A DNA stretch of 8,736 nucleotides, from positions 1 to 8,736 of the forward strand of contig JAQWCZ010000071.1 in assembly GCA_028705705.1 (NCBI GenBank), in the 5' to 3' direction. How positions within the stretch are numbered: the first letter of the stretch is position 1; every line of letters begins with the position of its first letter. This DNA is from Paludibacter sp. Its GTDB lineage: Bacteria; Bacteroidota; Bacteroidia; Bacteroidales; Paludibacteraceae. A program made the position numbers and the translations under genes. Shown here piece after piece: positions 1-7,624 of the stretch. The notes under the pieces are model-generated. The model was not told where the DNA came from and made no database searches. It worked only from the letters and a program-made list of their open reading frames with translations.

Positions 1-575
1 AGGTTAACAGCAAGCTCATATTTTTCTTCATTTATAGCCATATTCAGTAGTTCTTCCAGGTCTTCCAATGACAATACATCAAGTTCTTCAGGAGTAAGTT
101 GTTCGGCATCTATTTCATCTATTTCAGCTGTTTCTTCTTGCTGTGTATTTACGGGTTCCATTGCTTCAACCTCCATTCCTACAATATTCATGATTTCTTC
201 TTTTATAAAAATCTCACAATCTGATCTGACAGCCAAAGCTATGGCATCGGAAGTACGAGCGTCTACGACCATGGATGTCTCTCCTTTTTTCAAATGTAAC
301 TCGGAATAAAAAACATCGTTAACCATATCGTATATAAGAACCTTTTCCAGTTTTGCCCCGAAAACTGTCAGCATAGTCAGAATCAAATCATGGGTAAGTG
401 GACGTGGAGATTTCTTATTGTTCATCTTCAGGGCAATCGACTGTGCTTCGGGTTCACCAATCATAACAGAAAATCTTCTTTTACCGTTATTCTCTGCTAA
501 AACCAAGCCGTAGGTTCCCACTACACCTTGGTTATAAACAAGTCCAGCTACATTAATCTTTATTTCAGACGTCAT
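1..575 (-). CDS. DUF151 (bifunctional nuclease, BFN) family protein, 3' end outside the window
   Basis: Reading leftward from the ATG at 575-573, the frame is open for 191 codons to the window edge, so the C-terminus is missing. The N-terminal ~135 residues match the DUF151/BFN domain: RPLTHDLI at residues 58-65, the run from Y82 through FYSEL (89-93), and the hallmark VDARTSDAIALAVR (104-117) followed by a hydrophobic strand. A very acidic linker follows (about 135-168). The last visible stretch, LEDLEELLNMAINEEKYELAVN (170-191, with the next codon forced to Leu), looks like the start of a UVR motif as found in UvrB/UvrC. Members of the BFN family have been reported as nucleases or stress regulators, but the role in Bacteroidetes is not established; UVR motifs suggest protein-protein or nucleic-acid-associated contacts (inference). 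The gene is divergent from smpB and has its own promoter at 626-656. The family call is confident; the function is not. Confidence 0.88.
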   Translation of the reverse strand, partial: MTSEIKINVAGLVYNQGVVGTYGLVLAENNGKRRFSVMIGEPEAQSIALKMNNKKSPRPLTHDLILTMLTVFGAKLEKVLIYDMVNDVFYSELHLKKGETSMVVDARTSDAIALAVRSDCEIFIKEEIMNIVGMEVEAMEPVNTQQEETAEIDEIDAEQLTPEELDVLSLEDLEELLNMAINEEKYELAVN

Positions 576-625
576 AATTTATATTTTTTTCAAAGCTATT
601 CTTTAAAATTAAATCGTTGATAAAG

Positions 626-656
626 CAAAGATAAAGTATTTTTATGAGCACGTCAA
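626..656 (-). promoter_or_regulatory. Promoter of the DUF151 gene (Bacteroidetes -33/-7 type)
   Basis: On the minus strand, TATCTTTG (633-626) matches the Bacteroidetes -7 consensus TAnnTTTG exactly. A TTG (656-654) lies 20 bases upstream of it, a normal spacing for the -33 element. Transcription would start around 620, giving a leader of about 45 nt before the ATG at 575. No Shine-Dalgarno sequence is visible, as is usual in this phylum. Confidence 0.6.
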
Positions 657-678
657 TTTTTCATAGCAAAAAAAATCG

Positions 679-686
679 TACTTTTG
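679..686 (+). promoter_or_regulatory. -7 box of the smpB promoter
   Basis: TACTTTTG matches TAnnTTTG and is correctly placed for a transcript starting near 692, about 19 nt before the smpB ATG at 711. No convincing TTG -33 element is seen; the region about 20 bases upstream (654-660) is CAATTTT and coincides with the -33 element of the divergent DUF151 promoter. The box overlaps an in-frame TTG at 684, which argues against that codon being the start of smpB. Confidence 0.5.
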
Positions 687-710
687 TGTCCGGATAAGAA
701 ACCGGAAATA

Positions 711-1163
711 ATGCGTCATTCATCCAACATATTAATAAAAAACAAACGGGCTACTTTTGATTACGAGATAATCGAAAGATATACAGCAGGTATACAGCTT
801 TTCGGGACTGAAATCAAATCGATTCGCGACGGGAAAGCTTCATTGACAGACACCTATTGCACCTTCATCAACGATGAGATGTGGGTAAAAAACATGCATA
901 TTGCTACTTATTTCTTCGGCACTTACAATAACCACGACGTACGGCGTGACCGGAAACTCTTATTAAACAAGAAAGAGCTGAATAAATTAGCGCGTGCCAC
1001 CCGTGAAACCGGATTAACCATCGTCCCTATTCGTATGTTCATCAATGACAAAGGATTAGCAAAATTGGAAATAGGACTGGCAAAGGGAAAGAAAAACTAT
1101 GATAAACGTCAATCAATCAAGGAAAAAGACGCTAAAAGAGAAATGGAAAGGCATAGGGGTTAA
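711..1163 (+). CDS. smpB: SsrA-binding protein SmpB (trans-translation)
   Basis: SmpB binds tmRNA (SsrA), takes it to the A site of ribosomes stalled on mRNAs lacking a stop codon, and stands in for the missing codon-anticodon helix so that the nascent chain is tagged and the ribosome released. From the ATG at 711 the product is 150 aa, close to the usual ~150-160. Family motifs are in order: the N-terminal strand [10 protein letters not shown] (11-20), [14 protein letters not shown] (32-45), NMHIATY in the oligonucleotide-binding-fold core, [11 protein letters not shown], and the basic C-terminal tail with KGKKNYDKR (125-133) running into a Lys/Arg/Glu-rich helix that enters the mRNA channel. 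An in-frame TTG at 684 would add nine residues, but it lies inside the predicted -7 box, so the ATG at 711 is chosen. The gene converges with the acyl-CoA synthetase gene, leaving 14 bp. No tmRNA gene is in the window. Confidence 0.97.
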   Translation: MRHSSNILIKNKRATFDYEIIERYTAGIQLFGTEIKSIRDGKASLTDTYCTFINDEMWVKNMHIATYFFGTYNNHDVRRDRKLLLNKKELNKLARATRETGLTIVPIRMFINDKGLAKLEIGLAKGKKNYDKRQSIKEKDAKREMERHRG

Positions 1164-1177
1164 CAACACCGTTTGAA

Positions 1178-2821
1178 TCACTTCTTTTTCTTCGTATACA
1201 AAAACCGCTTGATCTTCTGCGAAGCTGTTTTTTCAAAGGGTTCATGCATGACATCCACCCGCTTCAACTGCGAAAACTTGTTGAGTTTTTCATTGATTTC
1301 TTTGGTGAAATGCGTCATCCATTCATGATACTGAAGTTTCTTTTCATCAATGATTGATTTGAGTTGTTCGTAATGTTTTTCCAAAGCTTCCAAATCAAGC
1401 AAAACCTTCGCAACCAAGTAACCATCTTCTTCCACTACCAGAGATTCCAACACATACTGGTTGTTATTGATAACCGACTCTATATCCTCAGGATAGATAT
1501 TTTCTCCACTGGCGCTTACAATTATATTTTTCATTCTGCCTTTGATAAACAAACGTTTGTGCCTGTCCATACGACCATAATCTCCAGTCCTGAACCATCC
1601 GTTTTCTACCAGCACTTCGGCTGTTGCTTCCGGATTCTTGTAATAACCCAACATGACATTCGGGCCTTTCGCCCAAATTTCACCAATTCCCTTTTCATTC
1701 GGTTCATGGATTTTCAGCTCAACCCCTCTGATGGCAAAACCTGTTGAATGCAGTTTTGTCTGATGCGGAGCCGCTCCGGCAATCAATGGCGCTGTTTCTG
1801 TCAGGCCATAACCAATGGCATAAGGCATGCGGGCTTCTTTCAGGAATCGTTCAACACGGGCATCAATTTTGGCACCTCCTATGCCAAAGAATTTTAATCT
1901 GCCCCCAAATGTCTGATATAACTTTTTACCAGCAATCCGGTGAATCAATATCCTGAACAGTGGTGTTTTATATATCATCCGGGTGAAATGATTCTTCGCA
2001 AACTTACCTTGTACCTGTACTTTATAAATCTTTTCCATGATCAATGGAACGGATAACATCATGGTCGGACGAATTTTGGCCAATGCGGGTAATAAAGCTG
2101 CTGCTGTAGGCGGTTTTTCCAGATAGTAAATAGAAGCACCATACATGATCGGGTACAACATACCGATAGCGTTTTCGTAGGTATGCGAAAGAGGCAGGAA
2201 AGACAAAAAAACATCTTCGTGATTGATGGGGAAAACATCGAATGATGTTGCTGCAACAAAAGTCATGTTGTTATGTGTCAGCACCACTCCTTTTGAACGA
2301 CCGGTGGTACCGGAAGTGTAAATAATCGAAGCAATATCTGATTCATCAACCTGAACATTACCTGCTTTTTTCTCAACCGGTTCTGTTTCGCTTTTAATCA
2401 CAGAGAAATTATCTAATTTGATGATGGTTTTCAGGGTCGGAACAGGCAGATTTTCAATGCGAGGAAATAATCGTTCACTTACAAATAAAACAATTGATTC
2501 TGAATGTTCAAGTACATTTTTTGTTTCATCAGCAGAAAAATCCGGTAGAATCGGAACGATAATCAATCCTTTTGAAACTACCGCGAAGAAAGCAATTACC
2601 CAGTTGGGCATATTGTGACTAAACAACGCTACTGTATCACCTTTCTTCAAACCATAAGCAGATAGTAAATCAGCAGTTCTTTCGATTTCTTTGCCTAATT
2701 GTGCGTAATTAATGGGTTGACCTTCAACAAAAGAGATGGATTGATTTTGCGGATAGGAATTTACAGAATTTTCAATCAAACATTTAAGTGTCTGTGATTG
2801 AAGATGAATTTCTTTATGCAT
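1178..2821 (-). CDS. AMP-forming acyl-CoA synthetase (FadD-like, long-chain fatty acid-CoA ligase family)
   Basis: The 547-aa protein belongs to the adenylate-forming (ANL) superfamily, which activates a carboxylic acid with ATP to an acyl-AMP and transfers it to CoA. Core motifs are intact and in order: phosphate-binding loop YTSGTTGRSKG (168-178), FLPLSHTYE (208-216), the GIGGA and YGLTET segments (313-317, 338-343) that bind the adenine and AMP, the TGD ribose-binding motif (412-414), the hinge at FIKGRMKNIIVSASGENIYP (425-444), and the C-terminal PFEKTASQKIKR (528-539) carrying the expected adenylation lysine, probably K536. The TSGTTG loop and overall length fit the long-chain fatty-acyl-CoA ligase branch; substrate chain length cannot be read from sequence. 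There is no signal peptide or membrane segment. The C-terminus ends in four lysines. The gene lies 82 bp downstream of the RsmI-like gene on the same strand and may have its own promoter. An acyl-ACP synthetase or other carboxylate ligase is less likely. Confidence 0.9.
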   Translation of the reverse strand: MHKEIHLQSQTLKCLIENSVNSYPQNQSISFVEGQPINYAQLGKEIERTADLLSAYGLKKGDTVALFSHNMPNWVIAFFAVVSKGLIIVPILPDFSADETKNVLEHSESIVLFVSERLFPRIENLPVPTLKTIIKLDNFSVIKSETEPVEKKAGNVQVDESDIASIIYTSGTTGRSKGVVLTHNNMTFVAATSFDVFPINHEDVFLSFLPLSHTYENAIGMLYPIMYGASIYYLEKPPTAAALLPALAKIRPTMMLSVPLIMEKIYKVQVQGKFAKNHFTRMIYKTPLFRILIHRIAGKKLYQTFGGRLKFFGIGGAKIDARVERFLKEARMPYAIGYGLTETAPLIAGAAPHQTKLHSTGFAIRGVELKIHEPNEKGIGEIWAKGPNVMLGYYKNPEATAEVLVENGWFRTGDYGRMDRHKRLFIKGRMKNIIVSASGENIYPEDIESVINNNQYVLESLVVEEDGYLVAKVLLDLEALEKHYEQLKSIIDEKKLQYHEWMTHFTKEINEKLNKFSQLKRVDVMHEPFEKTASQKIKRFLYTKKKK

Positions 2822-2847
2822 TAAATTGTTTTGTAATTTTCAAAGCA

Positions 2848-2855
2848 CAAATATA
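2848..2855 (-). promoter_or_regulatory. Possible -7 box upstream of the acyl-CoA synthetase gene
   Basis: On the minus strand TATATTTG matches TAnnTTTG and lies 26 bases upstream of the ATG at 2821, a spacing similar to the other promoters in the window. The nearest TTTG upstream (2873-2870) leaves only 14 bases, shorter than usual, so the -33 element is doubtful. The region is so AT-rich that a chance match is possible. Confidence 0.35.
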
Positions 2856-2870
2856 TACATAATTCACAAC

Positions 2871-2903
2871 AAATTGCACATTATAAAATTATTTGTGCAA
2901 TTT
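2871..2903 (-). terminator. Inverted repeat directly after the RsmI-like gene, terminator-like
   Basis: AAATTGCACA (2871-2880) and TGTGCAATTT (2894-2903) are perfect 10-bp inverted arms separated by 13 AT-only bases. The right arm touches the stop codon (2906-2904) of the RsmI-like gene, a normal place for a terminator of the three-gene minus-strand operon. Against this, the stem is AT-rich with only three G-C pairs, and on the minus strand it is followed by GTTGTG instead of a U-tract. On the plus strand the following bases are T-rich. It could instead be a protein-binding dyad (TTGCACA facing TGTGCAA) controlling the downstream synthetase gene. Confidence 0.4.
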
Positions 2904-3608
2904 TTATTTATATAAGATGAAAATGCTGGGTCTTTTATTCAAATCAGGTAAATTTCCTTTCCAGTTTTGAATTGATTTGGTTTTGATGTATTCGGTTGAC
3001 AACGTGATGTCGGCTGCTACACACAATTTCGTTTCCGGTTGACAAACAAACAAAATATCAGCCAGCGTTTTCATATTCCGGTAAGGAGTTTCGATGAAAA
3101 TCTGGGTCTGACTTTCAGCATAGATTCTTTTCTCCAGCATTTTAAGCATTTTTACCTTCTCATTTTCCTGAATCGGTAAATAGCCGTTAAAAGCAAAACT
3201 TTGTCCGTTGAAACCCGAAGCCATCAATGCCAGTAAAATGGATGAAGGTCCGACTAGTGGTATAACCTGAATATTAGCCGATTGAGCCAACGCCACTACA
3301 TCGGCACCCGGGTCAGCAATGGCGGGGCAACCAGCTTCGGAAAGCAACCCGACATCATTCCCCTGCTTTAACGGTTGAATAAAAGATTGCAAATCAACCG
3401 GAGATGTATGCTTATTCAACACAAAGAAAATAAGTTCGTCGATATTGATTGTCGGATCGCATTTTTTTAGGAACCTGCGTGCCGTACGCACATCTTCGAC
3501 GATAAAATGATTAATTGTTGAAAGCAGGGTGTTGTTATACACCGGCAATATTTTGATAAAATCTGTATCTCCCAATTGCGTGGGAAAGAGATATAATTTT
3601 CCGGTCAT
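2904..3608 (-). CDS. RsmI-like SAM-dependent methyltransferase (tetrapyrrole methylase fold)
   Basis: The 234-aa protein has the order of motifs of the RsmI/YraL branch of the tetrapyrrole methylase superfamily: an N-terminal LYLFPTQLGD (5-14) in place of the classical P-T-P-I-G-N, VEDVRTARRFLK (37-48) aligning with the E-D-T-R-x-T segment, LLSEAGCPAIADPG (88-101), VIPLVGPSSILLALMASG (115-132), GYLP (142-145) and FIETPYRN (171-178). RsmI 2'-O-methylates the ribose of C1402 in 16S rRNA using S-adenosylmethionine. This protein differs from canonical RsmI: it is shorter, lacks the C-terminal extension, and has diverged at the first motif. It may be the second, shorter RsmI-like paralogue often seen in Bacteroidetes, so its exact target is uncertain. 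Its ATG starts one base after the stop of the ABC-F gene (TGA-T-ATG), implying translational coupling as last gene of the operon. Confidence 0.85.
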   Translation of the reverse strand: MTGKLYLFPTQLGDTDFIKILPVYNNTLLSTINHFIVEDVRTARRFLKKCDPTINIDELIFFVLNKHTSPVDLQSFIQPLKQGNDVGLLSEAGCPAIADPGADVVALAQSANIQVIPLVGPSSILLALMASGFNGQSFAFNGYLPIQENEKVKMLKMLEKRIYAESQTQIFIETPYRNMKTLADILFVCQPETKLCVAADITLSTEYIKTKSIQNWKGNLPDLNKRPSIFILYK

Positions 3609-3609
3609 A

Positions 3610-5550
3610 TCAGTTGTTTTTTAATTCTTCGAGTGTTTCACTTAATATTTCCCACTCGTATAACTTTTGTTCCAATTCACGTTGTTTTTTCTGAAATAAC
3701 ATTATAAATTCACTGTCAGAAGCCTTTTCCGGTTGCTGTAAAACTGTTTCCATCTGTTTAATTTCTGTTTCCAGAGCTGCAATCTGCATTTCAACATCGG
3801 TCACTTCCTTTTCCGCTTTTCTGATTTTTTTACTCAGTTCTTTGCGCGCTTCGTAGTTCAGTTTATTTTCAGAACTTGTCTTTTCTTCTTGAACAGCTTC
3901 TTTTTTTTGCTGAAGAGTGTTGATTTCCAGTTCTTGTAGATTCTGCATTTTTTTATACTGAAGGAAATCATAGATTCCACCAAGATGCTCCCTTACTTTT
4001 TTGTTTCCAAATTCATAAACCTTGGTAACCAACCCGTCTAAAAATTCACGGTCGTGCGACACAATAATCGCTGTACCATTGAATGCTTTGATGGCTTCTT
4101 TCAGCACATCTTTCGAACGCATATCCAGGTGATTGGTAGGCTCATCGAGAATTAACAGGTTTACCGGTTCCAGCAACAAACGAATCATCGCGAGCCGGGA
4201 ACGTTCACCACCGGAAAGTACCTTAACTTTTTTATCAGACGCTTCTCCACCAAACATAAAAGCGCCAAGGATGTCCCTTATTTTGGTACGGATATCTCCC
4301 ACCGCAACATGATCAATCGTTTGAAATACAGTCAGGTTTTCATCCAGCAAAGCAGCCTGATTCTGGGCAAAATAACCAATTTTCACTTGGTGACCTAATT
4401 TCAGTTTTCCCGAAAAAGAAATTTCATTCATGATACATTTTACCAGCGTACTTTTCCCTTCTCCGTTCTTTCCGACAAATGCTACCTTTTCTCCCCGGTT
4501 GATAATCATACCGATATTATCCAACACCAAGTGATCTCCGTATGCTTTAGAGAGATGTTCAATTTCAACCGGAATGATTCCCGAATGAGGTGCCGGTGGA
4601 AATTTAAGGTTCAGTCTGGAATTATCTTCCTGATCCACTTCAAGACGTTCCAATTTTTCTAATTGTTTAATACGCGACTGAACCTGAACCGATTTAGTTG
4701 CCTTGTATCGAAAACGTTCGATAAATTCTTCCGTATCACGGATCATTTTTTGCTGGTTTTCGTAAGCCCTGACCTGTTGTTCGTGTCTTTCCTTCCTTAA
4801 TTCCACATATTTGGAGTAATTCACCTGATAGTCATAAATTTTACCCAGCGAGATTTCGATGGTTCTGGTTGTAACCGCATCAATAAAGGCTCTGTCGTGC
4901 GAAACCAGCACAACAGCGCTTCCTGAGGCAATCAGAAAACTCTCGAACCACTGAATCGACTCTATGTCCAGGTGGTTAGTCGGTTCATCGAGCAACAACA
5001 AATCAGGTTGTTGCAGAATTATTTTTGCCAGCTCGATGCGCATCCGCCATCCACCACTGAATTCAGCACATGGACGAGAGAAGTCGGTGCGTTCAAATCC
5101 TAATCCAGTCAATGTTTTTTCAATTTCAGCCTGATAATTGCCTCCATCGACAATTTGAAGATATTCTTGTGTATGAGCCAGTTTTTCAATGACCCGATGA
5201 TAATCTTCACTGTCATAATCCGTTCTGGTAGCTAATTCAGTTGCCATGCGGTCAATATCCTGTTTCAGTTCTTTGATGTGTTCAAAGGCTTTTTCGGTTT
5301 CCTGCATAACGGTAGTACCTTCATTGTGAATCATGTGCTGAGGCAGATAACCGATGGTCATATCCTTCGGGAGCACGATACGTCCTTTTGTAGGGGACAT
5401 TTTCCCGGATATCAGCTTCAATAAAGTAGTTTTGCCCGCGCCGTTTTTTCCGACGAGGGCAATTCTATCTTTTGGATTAATGAGAAATCCTATATCATCG
5501 AATAGTGGCGTTCCACCAAATTCAACCCGCAATTGTTCTATGGAAATCAT
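3610..5550 (-). CDS. ABC-F family ATPase (YdiF/Uup-like ribosome-associated factor)
   Basis: The 646-aa soluble protein has two ABC ATPase domains in one chain and no membrane segments, the mark of ABC-F proteins, which bind the ribosomal E site and act on translation rather than transport. Domain 1 has Walker A GKNGAGKTT (34-42), signature FSGGW (164-168) and Walker B LLLLDEPTNHLD (184-195) followed by VSHD. Domain 2 has GKNGEGKST (360-368), LSGGE (445-449) and LLILDEPTNHLD (465-476). The charged linker at about 245-310 corresponds to the P-site tRNA interaction motif. Residues ~530-646 are Lys/Glu/Gln-rich and predicted coiled coil, as in Uup and YdiF. Length and start of domain 1 resemble YdiF-type housekeeping members more than known antibiotic-resistance ABC-F proteins, though this cannot exclude a resistance role. 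The start codon overlaps the stop of the upstream dehydratase gene (ATGA, 5550-5547), indicating coupled translation. Confidence 0.93.
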   Translation of the reverse strand: MISIEQLRVEFGGTPLFDDIGFLINPKDRIALVGKNGAGKTTLLKLISGKMSPTKGRIVLPKDMTIGYLPQHMIHNEGTTVMQETEKAFEHIKELKQDIDRMATELATRTDYDSEDYHRVIEKLAHTQEYLQIVDGGNYQAEIEKTLTGLGFERTDFSRPCAEFSGGWRMRIELAKIILQQPDLLLLDEPTNHLDIESIQWFESFLIASGSAVVLVSHDRAFIDAVTTRTIEISLGKIYDYQVNYSKYVELRKERHEQQVRAYENQQKMIRDTEEFIERFRYKATKSVQVQSRIKQLEKLERLEVDQEDNSRLNLKFPPAPHSGIIPVEIEHLSKAYGDHLVLDNIGMIINRGEKVAFVGKNGEGKSTLVKCIMNEISFSGKLKLGHQVKIGYFAQNQAALLDENLTVFQTIDHVAVGDIRTKIRDILGAFMFGGEASDKKVKVLSGGERSRLAMIRLLLEPVNLLILDEPTNHLDMRSKDVLKEAIKAFNGTAIIVSHDREFLDGLVTKVYEFGNKKVREHLGGIYDFLQYKKMQNLQELEINTLQQKKEAVQEEKTSSENKLNYEARKELSKKIRKAEKEVTDVEMQIAALETEIKQMETVLQQPEKASDSEFIMLFQKKQRELEQKLYEWEILSETLEELKNN

Positions 5551-7490
5551 ATATCTAAGCGCTCATATTGAGAATTCTTACTTTTGAATTCAGGTACGAT
5601 TTTTTTCATGGTTGCAACAGTCAGATAGTCCTTGCATAGTTTACTGTAATTAATCAGCTTGTCTATCAACACAGAAACCTTGTCATAATCGTATTGTTGC
5701 ACGTTAGCAATCATGATTTTGGGATGGTGGGTGTTTTGGGTATATTCTTTTTTATTCAGTAACTCTTCATACAACTTTTCTCCCGGACGAAGACCTGTGA
5801 AAACAATTTTGATATCTTCTTCCGGGACAAATCCTGCCAACCGTATCATTTTACGTGCTAAATCAACAATTTTTACCGGTTTACCCATGTCGAAAATATA
5901 AATTTCACCACCATTACCCATAGAGCCGGCTTCTAACACCAACATACAGGCTTCGGGAATGGTCATGAAATATCGGATAATTTCAGGATGGGTAACCGTA
6001 ACAGGACCCCCATGTTCAATTTGTTTTTTAAAATACGGAATCACTGAACCACTTGAACCAAGCACATTACCAAAACGCGTAGTAATAAATTTGGTTGTTG
6101 TTCCATTCATGGTTGCATGCAGTTTACGGAAAAGCGATTGTACATAAATCTCGGCAATACGCTTCGATGCACCCATCACATTGGTTGGATTCACTGCTTT
6201 GTCGGTTGATACCATAACGAAACGTTCAACACGGTATTTAACAGCCAGATCTGCCAGTATTTTAGTTCCAAGCACATTAACTTGCACACTTTCAACCGGA
6301 TAATCTTCCATCATGGGGACATGTTTGTAAGCAGCAGCATGATAAATGATATCCGGCCTGTATAAGTCCATCATATATTCCATCCTGTCCTTGTTACGAA
6401 CATCACCCAGAAACACGGTAACATTTTTATCCTCATACTTTTCCTGTAAATCAAGTTTGAGGTCATGCATTTGAGATTCGGCATGATCCAATAATACAAC
6501 TAATTTAGTATCATACTTCAACACTTGCAGGGCAATTTCACTTCCAATGGAACCGGCAGCACCAGTCACCAATACAATTTTATCCTTTAATTGTGAAGCG
6601 ATATTATCAGTAGAAATGTTAATTTGAGGTCGTTCGAGCAAATTTTCAATGGGTATTGAACGCATTTCACCAATGCTGGGTATATCGCTTTTCCAAATAT
6701 TCATCGGCGGAAGAGAGAGAACTGTCAGATTATTATCAATAAATTTTTCCAACACATTGGAGGTGTTGACCTGATTAAGCTTTACCGGTGAAATAATAAT
6801 TGATTTACACTTCTTTATGATGGTTTTTTTGAGAACTTCATCATTCAGATGATAAACTTTTACCCCCATAATCATTTTTTCAATTGCATTTTTATCGTCA
6901 TCAATAAAGCCTACTAATTTATATTTTGAACCAACTTGTTCCGACATGAGCATTTTAGCTATTCCGATAGCTGCTGATTTAGTCCCGTAAATCATAACAG
7001 GTGTGATATAATCACCCCGCTGTGTAAAATAATCATAAGAAGTTTTGACAAGCAATCTGATCAACAATAAAAACAAAAAAGATAATATACCATATACAAC
7101 AAGTTCGGTATAGTATATTAAAACTCCTTTTGACAAAGAAGTAAAGATTAAATTAATTAATCCTATTATGATGATATTCAGAGTAATTGAAAAAAATATC
7201 TTCGTTGCATCCACAAAACTTGCATAACGTAAAACTCCGGAGTATGTATGAAAAAACCAGAAAAGAATTATCTGAAGAACTATTAAAACAGTTGCTCTTT
7301 GTATATTAGTTAAAAATATCCATGATGAAGGTTCAAATTTTATTTTATCCGCTATATAAATTGCAATGATAAAAGCGAATAAACTCAACAAAACATCAAT
7401 TAGCAGGACAATCCATCTGGGGAGGTATTTCATCGAGACAAATTTGGAAAGAAAAGAAGTATCAAAAAAATCAGAGTCATGTTTTTTCAT
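5547..7490 (-). CDS. Membrane-anchored nucleotide-sugar 4,6-dehydratase (CapD/FlaA1/WbpM type polysaccharide biosynthesis protein)
   Basis: From the ATG at 7490 the protein is 647 aa. About four hydrophobic helices come first (~25-48, 65-83, 98-118, 123-149), then a first Rossmann-like domain (~160-260, starting PVMIYGT), then the catalytic extended SDR domain. That domain has TGAAGSIGSEI (309-319) for the nicotinamide cofactor, LLDHAESQ (333-340), GDVR (362-365), STDKAVNPTNVMGASKR (428-444) and LRPGEKLYEELL (567-578). The usual YxxxK tyrosine is replaced by Met in M439-x3-K443, as in the WbpM/PglF class, which converts UDP-GlcNAc to its 4-keto-6-deoxy product for O-antigen, capsule or glycan synthesis. 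The exact nucleotide sugar is inferred. GTG (7499) and TTG (7496) in frame would extend the start by three residues, but ATG is preferred. It is first gene of the operon with the ABC-F and RsmI-like genes; no other glycan genes are adjacent. Confidence 0.92.
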   Translation of the reverse strand: MKKHDSDFFDTSFLSKFVSMKYLPRWIVLLIDVLLSLFAFIIAIYIADKIKFEPSSWIFLTNIQRATVLIVLQIILFWFFHTYSGVLRYASFVDATKIFFSITLNIIIIGLINLIFTSLSKGVLIYYTELVVYGILSFLFLLLIRLLVKTSYDYFTQRGDYITPVMIYGTKSAAIGIAKMLMSEQVGSKYKLVGFIDDDKNAIEKMIMGVKVYHLNDEVLKKTIIKKCKSIIISPVKLNQVNTSNVLEKFIDNNLTVLSLPPMNIWKSDIPSIGEMRSIPIENLLERPQINISTDNIASQLKDKIVLVTGAAGSIGSEIALQVLKYDTKLVVLLDHAESQMHDLKLDLQEKYEDKNVTVFLGDVRNKDRMEYMMDLYRPDIIYHAAAYKHVPMMEDYPVESVQVNVLGTKILADLAVKYRVERFVMVSTDKAVNPTNVMGASKRIAEIYVQSLFRKLHATMNGTTTKFITTRFGNVLGSSGSVIPYFKKQIEHGGPVTVTHPEIIRYFMTIPEACMLVLEAGSMGNGGEIYIFDMGKPVKIVDLARKMIRLAGFVPEEDIKIVFTGLRPGEKLYEELLNKKEYTQNTHHPKIMIANVQQYDYDKVSVLIDKLINYSKLCKDYLTVATMKKIVPEFKSKNSQYERLDI

Positions 7491-7515
7491 ACGCAACACA
7501 TCATAAAAGTGGGTA

Positions 7516-7523
7516 CAAAGGTA
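7516..7523 (-). promoter_or_regulatory. -7 box of the dehydratase/ABC-F/RsmI-like operon
   Basis: On the minus strand TACCTTTG matches TAnnTTTG. A transcript starting near 7510 would leave a leader of about 20 nt before the ATG at 7490. A TTTG at 7541-7538 could be the -33 element, but the 14-base spacing is shorter than usual. No other promoter is evident before the two downstream genes, whose starts overlap or abut the preceding stops. Confidence 0.5.
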
Positions 7524-7624
7524 AATTAATTATTTTTCAAATTAATTACTGCATTAAAAAATTAATAAATCAGCTATTTAGCAGATTATAGTTTAAACGT
7601 ATAATTCAAAAAAAAATTGCATGG

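Noticed and set aside
684..710. N-terminal extension of SmpB from a TTG codon
   Set aside because: The TTG is inside the predicted -7 promoter box, and the extra residues do not match the family N-terminus; ATG at 711 gives normal length.
1364..1747. A 127-codon open frame on the plus strand inside the acyl-CoA synthetase gene
   Set aside because: It lies entirely antisense to a complete, motif-confirmed gene, has no recognisable domain and no promoter; it is a shadow frame.
2418..2618. Short plus-strand frame within the synthetase gene, and similar short frames at 1744-1956, 5354-5587, 5713-5901 and 5959-6147
   Set aside because: All lie antisense to confirmed genes, with low-complexity or implausible composition and no family match by eye.
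3610..5550. ABC-F gene as an antibiotic-resistance determinant
   Set aside because: Two intact ABC domains with a Uup/YdiF-like C-terminal coiled coil and an operon with housekeeping genes give no specific sign of resistance; nothing mobile is nearby.
5547..7490. The dehydratase as the edge of a capsule or O-antigen cluster
   Set aside because: Neither side carries glycosyltransferases, flippases or polymerases; the neighbours are ABC-F, methyltransferase and panB.
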